The translations under genes and the position numbers were made by a program. From assembly GCA_002433075.1 (NCBI GenBank), contig DJHM01000015.1, positions 60,757 through 124,756 on the forward strand: DNA of 64,000 nucleotides, read 5' to 3'. Shown one piece after another: positions 8,487 through 16,854 of the stretch. This stretch comes from Latescibacteria bacterium UBA6620 (GTDB lineage: Bacteria > Latescibacterota > UBA2968). The notes beneath the pieces were generated by a model. The model searched no databases. It had not been told where the DNA came from and was given only the letters and a program-made list of their open reading frames with translations. Position 1 is the stretch's first letter; every line of letters starts with the position of its first letter.

Positions 8487-8864
8487 ATGACAGGGCAGGA
8501 TCAGATCAACGACGGAGCTGTTGTCATGAAAGTCGAGTCGCCGATCTACAGTGCGGAGGATCGCAGGCGACTACGGTTCGACATCGAAGAAGTTCTGGCG
8601 GGGACCCGAGAGAGGTCGGCGACCCGAAAGCGTCTGGTCGTCGACTGTTCGTCCACCCGCTGGTTCGGACCGCCCATTCTCGATGAGTTGATCCTGACAC
8701 AGCAGCGACTCGCCGAACGAGGAGGCGACCTGCTGCTCGTCATCTCGGAATCGAGCAAAATCGGTCGCATCTTGAAGGCCGCGCGCGTGGATCGGTTCAA
8801 AACATTCGCCAGCGTTCAGAGTGCCCTCGCCAGTTCAGGGCAATCGGTTCCCGCCGCGGCCTGA
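8487..8864 (+). CDS. STAS-domain protein (anti-sigma factor antagonist-like)
   Basis: A 125-residue single STAS domain. The pattern is strand (KRLVVDCSSTRWFGPPILDELI) then helix, strand (GGDLLLVISES) and the typical final part SKIGRILKAARVDRFKTFASVQSAL. STAS proteins bind anti-sigma kinases or act in regulatory phospho-switches; the usual phospho-Ser site in the D-S/T-S motif region is only loosely preserved (DCSSTRW). ATG 8487 is preceded by GGGACAGGAAG, a good ribosome-binding site. A sigma-54-type promoter lies just upstream and a strong terminator follows, so it appears to be a monocistronic, separately controlled gene. Confidence 0.72.
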   Translation: MTGQDQINDGAVVMKVESPIYSAEDRRRLRFDIEEVLAGTRERSATRKRLVVDCSSTRWFGPPILDELILTQQRLAERGGDLLLVISESSKIGRILKAARVDRFKTFASVQSALASSGQSVPAAA

Positions 8865-8870
8865 AGCAAC

Positions 8871-8909
8871 ACGGGCTGAGCTTCCCTCCACAGGGATCGC
8901 TCAGCCCGT
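8871..8909. terminator. bidirectional intrinsic terminator between STAS gene and pyrD
   Basis: Perfect 11-bp arms ACGGGCTGAGC (8871-8881) and GCTCAGCCCGT (8899-8909) sit between the convergent ends of the STAS gene and pyrD. A short T-run follows. It could serve both strands. Confidence 0.75.
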
Positions 8910-8936
8910 TTCCATACGACTCCCCTGCGCGTTTTT

Positions 8937-10034
8937 CTATTCCTCTCCTACCCCCACCGCTTCCGCGACGTTCGAGAATCCGTCGCGCTTCAGCAATTCG
9001 CACATTCCTTCCTTGATCCGTCTCACCACACAGGGCCCTTCATAGACGAGCGCGGTCAGCAGCTGTACGGAAGATGCACCCAGACGAATTCTGTCGTATG
9101 CGTCCTGAGCGGTCGCCACACCTCCCGCGGACAGGATCGAGTATCTCCGACGATCCATCCTTACGTAAAGCCTTCTCAGACATTCGTTCATCTGACCGGA
9201 CACCGGCCGCCCCGCCAACGCGCCCACCATCCCTCGCGTGTCACCCGAAACTTTCGCCTCGATCCCCGGCGAAAGGTTGTGAATGAACCCGGACACGAAC
9301 GACGCTTCGTTCACTGCCTCCAGCAACCCGTCTGCGGCTTCGTCTCCACCCAGCGGTGAGACCTTCAGGAACACCGGACACCCGATCGCTTCCCCTTTCA
9401 ACGCCTCCATCAGTTGTCGTGTGTGTGCAGGATCGGCGAAAAAATCGCGACCGTCCTCCGTGTTCGGACAGCTCAGGTTCAGCGTCAGATAGTCAGAGAC
9501 CCCTGCCAGGACCTTCACCGCTCGAACGTATTCGTCGACGATGGCGTCTGCAGTTTCCGGAGACGCGTCGATGCCACGATTCGTCTTTACGATGTTTGTC
9601 CCCACGACGGCCGAGGTCCGACGGCCGGCGAGACGCTCCTGCACGATCGCAGCCCCATCGTTCTGCAACCCGTAGTGAACGACCACGGCTCGATCCTCCG
9701 GCAGTCGGAACAGTCGCGGCGCCGGATTCCCCTCTGAGGCATCGATCGACACCGATCCGATCTCCAGATGACCGAAGCCAAGGGCGCTTAACCCCTCGAT
9801 CGCCGTCCCGCTCTTGTCGTAACCCGCCGCGAGACCGATCGGGTTCGGGAGCGACATCCCGCAAAGATCGACCTCGAGGGAAGAGTCCTCGAAACCACAC
9901 ACGCGGTCGACGAGCCACCGAGCCGGTCTCAGGGATCCCGCTATCGAAGCGGCCCCCAGAGCCCACGCGTGTGTCCGTTCGGCTTCGTATTGAAGCAGGA
10001 ACGGCCGAATCACGTCAGTGTAGGGTTCGATCAT
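8937..10034 (-). CDS. pyrD: dihydroorotate dehydrogenase
   Basis: A 365-residue FMN enzyme of pyrimidine synthesis that oxidises dihydroorotate to orotate. The N-terminal segment YEAERTHAWALGAA and overall length follow class 2 (quinone-linked, membrane-associated) enzymes. NPIGLAAGYDKSG, FGHLEIGSVS, VGTNIVKTN, FLKVSPL and SAGGVATAQDAYDRIRLGAS form the FMN and substrate sites. The catalytic-base motif reads NLSCPNT: class 2 enzymes normally have Ser here (NISSPNT), whereas Cys is typical of class 1. No electron-transfer subunit pyrK is adjacent. Identity is firm; the class and electron acceptor are open. Confidence 0.88.
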   Translation of the reverse strand: MIEPYTDVIRPFLLQYEAERTHAWALGAASIAGSLRPARWLVDRVCGFEDSSLEVDLCGMSLPNPIGLAAGYDKSGTAIEGLSALGFGHLEIGSVSIDASEGNPAPRLFRLPEDRAVVVHYGLQNDGAAIVQERLAGRRTSAVVGTNIVKTNRGIDASPETADAIVDEYVRAVKVLAGVSDYLTLNLSCPNTEDGRDFFADPAHTRQLMEALKGEAIGCPVFLKVSPLGGDEAADGLLEAVNEASFVSGFIHNLSPGIEAKVSGDTRGMVGALAGRPVSGQMNECLRRLYVRMDRRRYSILSAGGVATAQDAYDRIRLGASSVQLLTALVYEGPCVVRRIKEGMCELLKRDGFSNVAEAVGVGEE

Positions 10035-10124
10035 TCCATCCTCGGCGGATCTTGATCAAAAGCGTCGTTCGTCTCATATTGACCCCGCGACACGGGCCTC
10101 TCACGCATAATTTCGGACAATTCG

Positions 10125-10529
10125 ATGGACATCGGCACGCGTATCGACACCTTTCTTGAAGCCCCTGTTTTCGCCGTCGTAGGCGCATCCCGCGACCGGA
10201 GCAAATACGGGAACAAGGTGCTTCGTTGCTACCTGCAGAACAACCGATCGGCGCATCCCATCAACCCACGGGGCGGCGACATCGAGGGTCTGCCCGCGTA
10301 TCCCTCGCTGCAGGCTGTCCCCGATCCGGTCGAGAGCGTGTCCATCATCACACCCCCTCACGTGACCGAGACGATCGTCGAGGACGCTCATCAGGCAGGC
10401 GTCCAGAATCTCTGGATGCAACCCGGCGCGGAGAGTCCGGCTGCAATCCAACGAGCCGAAGAGCTGGGTCTCAACTTCATCGCCGACGGATCCTGTCTCC
10501 TCGTCGTCCTCGGGTTCAAGGGCCCGTAG
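10125..10529 (+). CDS. CoA-binding protein (YccU/PF13380-like)
   Basis: A 134-residue Rossmann-fold CoA-binding domain. Hallmarks are FAVVGASRDRSKYGNKVLRCY, HPINPRGGDIEGLPAYPSL, VSIITPPHVTETIVEDA, and NLWMQPGAESPAAI followed by the conserved late Cys (FIADGSCLLVVL). These small proteins resemble the CoA-binding domain of succinyl-CoA and acetyl-CoA synthetases, but their role is not established. It is divergent from pyrD (90-nt gap) and followed by a reductase-like gene with a very strong ribosome-binding site. Confidence 0.85.
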   Translation: MDIGTRIDTFLEAPVFAVVGASRDRSKYGNKVLRCYLQNNRSAHPINPRGGDIEGLPAYPSLQAVPDPVESVSIITPPHVTETIVEDAHQAGVQNLWMQPGAESPAAIQRAEELGLNFIADGSCLLVVLGFKGP

Positions 10530-10556
10530 GACTCCCAATTCGTTTCAGGAGGTTGA

Positions 10557-11693
10557 ATGCAACGTAGTCCTTTCGCCGACCCGACCCCCGGCCTGCGCAT
10601 CCAGGAAGGCGCACCCGCGGTAACACGCCCCTCCAAGGAGCAGATCGCCGCCTACCCGCAGGACGCCGCCAATCTCCTCGAACGTGTTTGGGACGACCAG
10701 AAACCCCGGATCGACAGTGGTGAGTACGATCTCTCGTGGATCGATGGCAAGCATCTCGTCCTCATCGGCGCCACGGGGCGCGGTATCGGTGGTGCCATCG
10801 CCATCGCCGGACTCAACCACCTCGACCGGCTCGGGAGCCTCACCGTCGTCGGCCGGGACATGAAACGATCGATGGAATTCGAATCCGGCGTGGCCATGGA
10901 ATCGGCAGCAGCCGATCACGCGGACAAATTCACCTGGCTCAACGACGGCGTCGCCGTAGAGGGAGAAGGCTTCGAAAAGATGCTCGATCTGCTCAAGGCC
11001 AGGGGCGCAGACCAGGTCATCTACGTCAACGGGAGCGCAGCCGCAAGCTCCGGGACCCTTCCCGACATGCCCCCCGTCTTCGTAAAGGACGTCGACTCGG
11101 ACGGCCTTTACCAGTGGCAGCTCTCACCGCTACCCGAGCGTAACATCGAAACCACCAAACTCATCATGGGCGAGCTCGCCGTAGGTTTCGCGAGCGCGCT
11201 CGAAGCAGCGGGGGTCGGAATCGAATGCGCCGCGTTCTGCGACTGGCGCGGCAGCCTAGATCGCGGCAGCCGAAATCCCGATTCGTCAACCTACGGACGA
11301 TGGGGATCGTATTCCACGAGCCTTTTCCTGCCCAAGGACATCATTCAGCAAGCCACGGCCGAGGCCTACAGCCAGCGCAAGCCCTGGATCGACGTCTTCT
11401 TCCCCACGATGCGCACGCGCGCGCTCCCCTTCATCCCCGGCGGCGTGATGATGTCGTATCTCTTCGAAAAGGTGATGGACGAAGGCGGCATTCGTCGACT
11501 CGACATCCCGGAACTCGGTCTCGCCATGCTGCACCAGATCGGCGCGAAGATCACTGGCCGCGACGACAACCCCTTCCCCCGCTGGGACCGTCACGAGGAA
11601 CCGCTCGACCTGTGGCTCTTCGAAATCATGGCCAACCTCAACGACGACGAGAGCAGCGACTTCTTCTACAAGCGTTGGGTCGATATCTCGTGA
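10557..11693 (+). CDS. NAD(P)-binding reductase, FabV-like
   Basis: A 378-residue protein with a dinucleotide-binding loop LVLIGATGRGIGGAIAIAGL at residues 67-86 and a central QLSPLPERNIETTKLIMG segment. That segment and the following ALEAAGVGIECAAFCDWRG resemble the FabV trans-2-enoyl-CoA/ACP reductase layout, in which the active-site Tyr and Lys come after the AGV region; here Y252 and K260 are candidates, one residue closer than the FabV Yx8K motif. The start is certain: the perfect ribosome-binding site AGGAGG lies just upstream of ATG 10557. The substrate is uncertain; a general SDR-superfamily reductase is the safe call. Confidence 0.5.
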   Translation: MQRSPFADPTPGLRIQEGAPAVTRPSKEQIAAYPQDAANLLERVWDDQKPRIDSGEYDLSWIDGKHLVLIGATGRGIGGAIAIAGLNHLDRLGSLTVVGRDMKRSMEFESGVAMESAAADHADKFTWLNDGVAVEGEGFEKMLDLLKARGADQVIYVNGSAAASSGTLPDMPPVFVKDVDSDGLYQWQLSPLPERNIETTKLIMGELAVGFASALEAAGVGIECAAFCDWRGSLDRGSRNPDSSTYGRWGSYSTSLFLPKDIIQQATAEAYSQRKPWIDVFFPTMRTRALPFIPGGVMMSYLFEKVMDEGGIRRLDIPELGLAMLHQIGAKITGRDDNPFPRWDRHEEPLDLWLFEIMANLNDDESSDFFYKRWVDIS

Positions 11694-11730
11694 ATCTGCG
11701 CGGCGGTCCGCCTTACGTCACGACGACCCC

Positions 11731-13257
11731 ATGACCGCTCGCCACGCGTCCATCGGACTGCTGTCCCTGATTCACGCCGTCGCTTGCTTCGACCTGTGGA
11801 TGACCTTCTCGTCCGGCACCCTCCTGCCCCAGAGCGACGGTCTCACACTCATCCTGTCCGTCGTCTTGCAGGCTGGTTCCGCCCTCTACCTCACCGTTCA
11901 GGTTCGCGGCAATCGCCTTCCCACGTTCAACCTCACCCGTTTCGCCCGTGCCGGAGGTTACGCGCTTCTCGTCTCACTCCTCGCCGGATCGATGCTCGTC
12001 AGCGCCGGATGGCTCGGCCGTCCGGTAGCGCGTGTCTTTTTCTTTACCGCTCTGGCGGGAACGGCCTCCGTTGGCTACGTCCTTTCCGCCGGCATCGTGA
12101 CCTTCCCCTGGCGTCGCCTGCTCGACATCCTCGTCGCCAACGTCGTCATCGGAACCCTGCTGCTTGAAGTCGGCCTGCTCGCGATCAGCCGGGTTTATCC
12201 CTCTCGCATCTTCTTCGATCCCACGTCGGCCGCGTCCATGATCGACGTGTGGCGCGTCAAACCTCACTCGACCGGCTTCGGATTTCGCTATTCCAGCCTG
12301 GGCTACCACGACCACGAATTCTTTGCCGCTGACGCTGACGATCTCGTCATCGCGCTCCTCGCCGACTCCTTCGGCGTGGGCATCGTGCCCTATGAGTACA
12401 ACTTCGCGACCGTCGCAGAGAATCGACTGAAGGCCTCCCTCAGCGATCGTTTCGACCGGATCGGAGTCCACAATTTTGGCATTCCGGCAACCGGAATGCG
12501 GGAATACCTCCATCTCCTGGAGCAGGAAGCCCTTGCCTACAATCCGTCGAAAGTTGTCCTGTGCGTCTTCGTCGGCAATGACATGGACGGCATCCGCCGC
12601 CCATCCAGACGGGATCGATATCTGATTCAGGACTGGTTGTTCTCGACCTACATCTCTCGGGCCTACTCGGTCTACTCCAACCTGCGGGCGGAAGGTAAAT
12701 CCCTTGTCGATCTCGCAGACTACCTCGGCATGAAGGGCCTGGGTGGTGCGGTCGCCGTCGAGGATACGCCCCAGGCCGCGGTATCCGAAACGCATCCCGA
12801 ATACCTCGAGGATTGGACGAAGGAACCTCCCCACCTCGACCGGGAAACGTTCCTTCGATGGGAGAGCCAGCGCTTGCCCGTCTGTGACACGACAAGCGTG
12901 GAAATAGAGTCGCGTTATCGCGACTTTTTCGAAGCTCTCGCCCGCGCCAACACCCTAACCACTTCTCGCCTGCTCGTTCTCGTCATCCCCGATCAGTTTC
13001 AGATCGAGGACGATCTCTGGAACGAACTGCTTCGGGATGTCGATCACCCCGGCCGCTTCGATCGATTTTACCCCCAGACCCGGATCGCACGCTTCTGCGA
13101 ACAACAGGGTATCGCCTACCTTGACACGCTGCCCCTCCTCTCGAAGCATCAGAAACAGGGACGAACGTATCATCTTCAGGACACCCATTGGAACGCACGT
13201 GGCAACCGGATCGCCGGCGAAGCGCTGGCCGACCGGCTCGTCCAGGATCTCGAGTAG
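11731..13257 (+). CDS. membrane-anchored SGNH/GDSL hydrolase-like protein
   Basis: A 508-residue protein. Residues 1-160 contain about five predicted membrane segments (for example YALLVSLLAGSMLVSAGWLG and LLDILVANVVIGTLLLEVGL). The rest is an SGNH-fold domain with block I LLADSFGVG (nucleophile Ser), block III VFVGNDMDG (the GND oxyanion Asn) and block V DTHWNARGN (D-x-x-H pair). SGNH proteins with membrane regions often acetylate or deacetylate surface polysaccharides. The next gene, a beta-propeller glycosidase-like protein, begins immediately after the stop codon, so the two are probably cotranslated. Confidence 0.75.
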   Translation: MTARHASIGLLSLIHAVACFDLWMTFSSGTLLPQSDGLTLILSVVLQAGSALYLTVQVRGNRLPTFNLTRFARAGGYALLVSLLAGSMLVSAGWLGRPVARVFFFTALAGTASVGYVLSAGIVTFPWRRLLDILVANVVIGTLLLEVGLLAISRVYPSRIFFDPTSAASMIDVWRVKPHSTGFGFRYSSLGYHDHEFFAADADDLVIALLADSFGVGIVPYEYNFATVAENRLKASLSDRFDRIGVHNFGIPATGMREYLHLLEQEALAYNPSKVVLCVFVGNDMDGIRRPSRRDRYLIQDWLFSTYISRAYSVYSNLRAEGKSLVDLADYLGMKGLGGAVAVEDTPQAAVSETHPEYLEDWTKEPPHLDRETFLRWESQRLPVCDTTSVEIESRYRDFFEALARANTLTTSRLLVLVIPDQFQIEDDLWNELLRDVDHPGRFDRFYPQTRIARFCEQQGIAYLDTLPLLSKHQKQGRTYHLQDTHWNARGNRIAGEALADRLVQDLE

Positions 13258-14133
13258 ATGTACTACTTCTCCTACTTCAAGAAGAACGGTGAGGACGGTC
13301 TCCACCTCGCCTGCAGCCACGAGGGACTGGACTGGGCTGTTCTGAACGGGGACCGTGGAATCCTCTCACCCACCGTTGGAGAAGACAAATTGATGCGGGA
13401 TCCGTGCATCCGGCCCGGCCCCGACGGCCTCTTCCATATGGTCTGGACCGTCAGCTGGGGCGAAAAGGGCATCGGTTATGCGTACTCCGAAGACCTCAGG
13501 AGTTGGTCAGAGCAGAGATTCCTTCCCGTGATGGAGCACGAACCGGACGCCCAAAACTGCTGGGCTCCGGAGATCACCTACGATTCCAACGAAGGCGTCT
13601 ATCTGATCTATTGGGCCACCACGATTCCAGGTCGTTTCCCTGACACCGACGGCCAGAGCAACCACGGGCGGGCCGGTGAAGGCCGGAACCATCGAATGTA
13701 TTGTACAGCCACACCGGACTTCGAGGCCCTCAGTGACACGTGTCTCCTTTACGATCCCGGTTTCAACGTCATCGACGCCTGCATCGTCGGCGACGCCGAT
13801 CGGTACGTGATGTTCCTCAAAGACGAGACCAACAAACCTTTCACGCCCCAGAAGAACATCAAAATCGCCTTCGCGGATCGAGCCGTCGGCCCTTACTCGA
13901 CCGCATCCCAGCCAATCACCGGCGACTATTGGTCCGAGGGTCCCAGCGCCATCCGGATCGGTGACCTCTGGCACGTCTACTTCGATCGGTACACGGACGG
14001 GCAATACGGATTGCTCGTTTCGAACGATCTCGAAAACTGGACGGACCGTACCAACGACCTCCACCTTCCGGAGGGCGCCAGACACGGAACCGTATTCGTT
14101 GCGCCCGACGAGCTAGCGGATCCACTTCGCTGA
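13258..14133 (+). CDS. glycoside hydrolase-like five-bladed beta-propeller protein
   Basis: A 291-residue protein with the repeated blade pattern of GH43/GH32/GH130-type propellers: LHLACSHEGLDWAVL, IGYAYSEDLRSWSEQR, MYCTATPDFEAL, LLVSNDLENWTDR, each a 'signal from sampled light curve'-style strand ending in a Trp. The acidic residues MRDPCIR, CWAPEITYD and SEGPSAIR sit at blade starts where catalytic Asp/Glu occur in GH43. No signal peptide is present. ATG 13258 abuts the previous TAG, indicating translational coupling with the SGNH gene. Glycosidase or glycan-binding activity is inferred from the fold. Confidence 0.72.
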   Translation: MYYFSYFKKNGEDGLHLACSHEGLDWAVLNGDRGILSPTVGEDKLMRDPCIRPGPDGLFHMVWTVSWGEKGIGYAYSEDLRSWSEQRFLPVMEHEPDAQNCWAPEITYDSNEGVYLIYWATTIPGRFPDTDGQSNHGRAGEGRNHRMYCTATPDFEALSDTCLLYDPGFNVIDACIVGDADRYVMFLKDETNKPFTPQKNIKIAFADRAVGPYSTASQPITGDYWSEGPSAIRIGDLWHVYFDRYTDGQYGLLVSNDLENWTDRTNDLHLPEGARHGTVFVAPDELADPLR

Positions 14134-14226
14134 CTTGCTTGCCGGTCACTTCCACTCCAAGAACGGAGGCTCTCCCGAAATGGACATCAAACGCTTCACA
14201 GTGTCTGTCCCGGTGGGAGACTGACG

Positions 14227-14940
14227 ATGGCCATCTCCTTCCCCAAAGCTGTCTTCTTCGACCTCGGTCACACCGTCCTGAACAACGACCGATACGGAGA
14301 AAGTGCAGGCCATACGCGCCTGCTCGAGATCGCCCACAACCCTACAGGGGCCACCCTCGACGACATCCTCCAGATGGAGTCGGAATCCGTCGAGGCCCTG
14401 CCCGAACACGTGTGAGAGGTTCAGCCGCCCGGCGTGATCCGCAGCCTTCTGATCTATCACCGTCTGGGCATGCATTTCGACATCCCTCCCGAGGACGTCG
14501 ATCTCGAGTTCTGCAAGGCCGCCCACACGTTCTCGCACAAACCGGGCATCGAAAATGCCCTCCAGACCATTCGCGGGGCGGGACTGCCGATGGCCATCAT
14601 CAGCAACTCGCCCTTCGGCTATCGCGCCCTCGACTGGCACCTCCAACAGAACGAGCTCGATACCTACTTCGACTTCATCGTCTCCAGCACGGATTACGGA
14701 CTCCAGAAACCCCACCCTCTCTTGATGCGCATCCCGGCCGATCGACTCGGTCTCGACCCGACCGACTGCTGGTTCGTGGGCGACGTGGCCCCCGTCGATG
14801 TGGCGGGAGCCAAGGCCGTCGGGATGGCAGCCTTCCTCTACAATTCTCGTGGATTCGAAGACAAGACCCCTTCCGCCGACGTTGAATTCGATCACTGGGA
14901 CGAATTTACCGAGATCTTCACGACCACCCGCTCTTCGTAG
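14227..14940 (+). pseudogene. HAD-superfamily hydrolase interrupted by in-frame TGA
   Basis: One reading frame encodes a 237-codon HAD hydrolase but carries TGA at 14413-14415. Before the stop: MAISFPKAVFFDLGHTVL (HAD motif I, D-x-G-x-T form). After it: cap region, then motif II AIISNSPFGYRA, motif III Lys in LQKPHPLLM, and motif IV CWFVGDVAPVDVAGAKAVG. The frame on both sides of the stop is the same and stays coding-like, so a single substitution (for example CGA to TGA) explains it. It could make a C-terminal fragment from ATG/GTG codons downstream. Selenocysteine is unlikely because the residue lies in the variable cap region and no hairpin follows. Confidence 0.7.
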
Positions 14941-15018
14941 TCCCACCCTGTCGTAGAATTTCTCGCATCAAGCCACAATAAACCGACCCCGACGACCGTT
15001 ATCCTTCTTAGAGGTGGA

Positions 15019-15586
15019 ATGGACGCGGCGGATTCAAAACTGGTCGAGCGGTATCGAAACGGTGATGCGAGGGCATTCGAAGCCCTCGTCTATCGGTATC
15101 ACCGTCAGGTCTTCACGTTTCTGCTGCGCTATGTGGGGGACCGCGAAGCCGCGGAGGACCTCGTGCAGGATACGTTTACCCAGGTGATCGAGAAGATTCA
15201 GCGCTACGAAGAGCGAGGGCGATTCAGCAGCTGGTTATTTCGCCTGGCCCACAACCTGGCCCTCGATGAATGGCGCCAGCGCGAGCGTCGTCCGGAGGAT
15301 CTCTCAGAAACCGCAGTGGAACACGCCATCGATCCCGGCCAGCGTCCCGGCGCTTCCCTGGGGACAGGAAGACATCCGCCGCGAATTCGGTCTTGCTCTC
15401 GCCCGGCTCTCCGAACCTCAGCGCCGAGTCTTTCTGCTCCGACAACACAGCGATCTCAAGTTCCGAAAGATTGCCGACATCACCGGTGAGCCACTCAACA
15501 ACGTACTCAGCCATATACGCTACGCCACCACAAAGCTCCGGCAGGAGCTACAGTTCTTGCGAGAAGACGGGAGAGACCTGGAATGA
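15019..15586 (+). pseudogene. ECF sigma factor, frameshifted between regions 2 and 4
   Basis: Region 2 is encoded from ATG 15019 (MDAADSKLVERYRNGDARAF, EDLVQDTFTQVIEKI, FSSWLFRLAHNLALDEWRQR). Region 4 is in the next frame (EFGLALARLSEPQRRVFLLR, then FRKIADITGEPLNNVLSHIRYATTKLR) ending at 15586. The frame change is required in the linker near 15340-15362, beside CCC and GGGG runs. Ribosome-binding site GAGGTGG precedes the start. The final TGA overlaps the ATG of the downstream anti-sigma gene, as in an intact operon. Either a one-base sequencing error in a homopolymer or an inactivated regulator; the intact downstream genes favour the former. Confidence 0.75.
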
Positions 15587-16083
15587 ACAGAACTAATTTA
15601 TGCGAATCGTTTGAAGCCGAAGGCGTCTTGCTCTGGCTGGACGGAGACCTGTCGGATGTGGAGCGGAAGCGATGGCAGGCACACCTGGCGACGTGTGAAA
15701 CTTGCCAGCGAGTCCTGTCTGAAACGGAGACCACCCTCGACCGATATGATGCGCTCGGACAGGATGCACCCCGTCTTGCCTCGATCGAGACCATCCTGGA
15801 AGAAGGACGTCGTGGTCGTGTTCGAGATTACTGGCGACCGATCGTAGTCGCAGCAGCCGTCATCATCCTCGTCGTTCAGAGCACGTTGCCAGGCTGGCCG
15901 GAGCGGATTGAGACTGAATATCCTCTGGCGAGGGGTGAAGCGATTGAAACCACTCTACGAATCCGTTCAGAGCAGGCTGGGGAAATCGTCTCTCCGGTTC
16001 CAACGGTTCATTCGAAGTTGCCAGACAGGCTGAAGGTTTATCACGAAGCACCTCGCTTCCTGAAAGAAAGGAGAGAAAAATGA
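15583..16083 (+). CDS. zinc-finger anti-sigma factor, membrane-anchored
   Basis: A 166-residue anti-sigma factor. The N-terminal zinc-binding domain shows H-x3-C-x2-C (AHLATCETCQRVL, near residues 35-46) preceded by the short helix LLWLDGDLSDVERKRW. A single membrane helix follows (IVVAAAVIILVVQSTL, about residues 88-103), with an extracytoplasmic tail of about 60 residues. It overlaps the ECF sigma gene by 4 nt (ATGA) and is overlapped in turn by the next gene, so sigma, anti-sigma and membrane gene form an operon. It should sequester the sigma factor at the membrane. Confidence 0.85.
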   Translation: MNRTNLCESFEAEGVLLWLDGDLSDVERKRWQAHLATCETCQRVLSETETTLDRYDALGQDAPRLASIETILEEGRRGRVRDYWRPIVVAAAVIILVVQSTLPGWPERIETEYPLARGEAIETTLRIRSEQAGEIVSPVPTVHSKLPDRLKVYHEAPRFLKERREK

Positions 16084-16520
16084 TGCGCTTACTGGGGTTG
16101 CTCCTCGCAACCGGGGTGGTGGTCCTTGGTGTTTTTGTCACCAAAGGGGATCTCCGCGGGATACTGGACAAGCCTACCGTGGTGTTCCTGGCTGGTTTCA
16201 CGCTAAGCTCGCTTCTGTTAAACGGTGTAAGCATTCCGCTCCTTATTCGATCGATTTATTCGGGCAGCCTGGAAACCAGCGAAATCAGAGAAGCAGCCCA
16301 CAGATGGTCAGAAGCGAAGACTGCGGTTCAAGTGGGAGGTTGGGCCAGTTTTCTCCTCGGATTCTCGCTATCTGCCAACTGGGCCGACGTGGCGGATCAC
16401 ATCGGGCCGATCGCAGGATTGCTCTCGCTGAGCATCTTCTACGCTCTGTTGTTCGCGTACCTCATCTGTCGTCCGATGCAGTCACGAATGGAACAGAAGC
16501 TCCGAGTAATAGAGGCCTGA
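16080..16520 (+). CDS. small MotA/TolQ-like membrane protein
   Basis: A 146-residue protein with about four membrane helices: MRLLGLLLATGVVVLGVFV, PTVVFLAGFTLSSLLLNG, TAVQVGGWASFLLGFSLS and GLLSLSIFYALLFAYLIC. The order (two helices, a cytoplasmic loop, two helices) and the DKPTVVFLAG start of helix 2 resemble a shortened MotA/TolQ/ExbB subunit, but the resemblance is weak. Ribosome-binding site GGAGAG precedes it and its ATG overlaps the stop of the anti-sigma gene. It may be part of the envelope-stress function controlled by the ECF system. Confidence 0.55.
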   Translation: MMRLLGLLLATGVVVLGVFVTKGDLRGILDKPTVVFLAGFTLSSLLLNGVSIPLLIRSIYSGSLETSEIREAAHRWSEAKTAVQVGGWASFLLGFSLSANWADVADHIGPIAGLLSLSIFYALLFAYLICRPMQSRMEQKLRVIEA

Positions 16521-16631
16521 ATGATAGTCGCACCCACCCTGGCCATCCTGCTCCTCGCCACCGCAACGGTCGCGTGGCACACCATCGCGACGGCTCGAAT
16601 CGATGCCGCCCCGGAGCTGCGACGCGAGTAG
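16521..16631 (+). CDS. 36-residue single-helix membrane peptide
   Basis: A short ORF that begins on the nucleotide after the stop of the MotA-like gene. It encodes MIVAPTLAILLLATATVAWH then a charged tail ending ELRRE. One clear membrane helix covers residues 2-18. Its position at the end of the sigma/anti-sigma/membrane operon and the immediate start suggest translational coupling. No homologue is recognised, and the 223 nt that follow up to the FG-GAP gene show nothing else. Confidence 0.4.
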   Translation: MIVAPTLAILLLATATVAWHTIATARIDAAPELRRE

Positions 16632-16854
16632 CATATCGAACCACATCGATTCGATGGTTCTCCACGCCATCGACAGTCCGTCAAATCCCCGAACGTACGG
16701 AGATTTAACACAGCTTCCAGTCGAGCCCGGCTATTCCAGTGGTCATCAGTCCGGACCCGTTTACCCTCGTGCTCCCGTTGACATTTCGCCAGCCACGCGT
16801 TACCGATAGTCATACACTCCCGACGACAATCCCGTCTTCCAACGGCGACCCACG

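Noticed and set aside
14180..14224. 14-residue ORF before the HAD gene
   Set aside because: GGAGG lies upstream, but the peptide is too short and unlike anything known; it probably reflects the HAD leader.
14413..14415. TGA as a selenocysteine codon
   Set aside because: It lies outside catalytic motifs, no stable hairpin follows, and neighbouring broken genes contain TAG and TAA as well.
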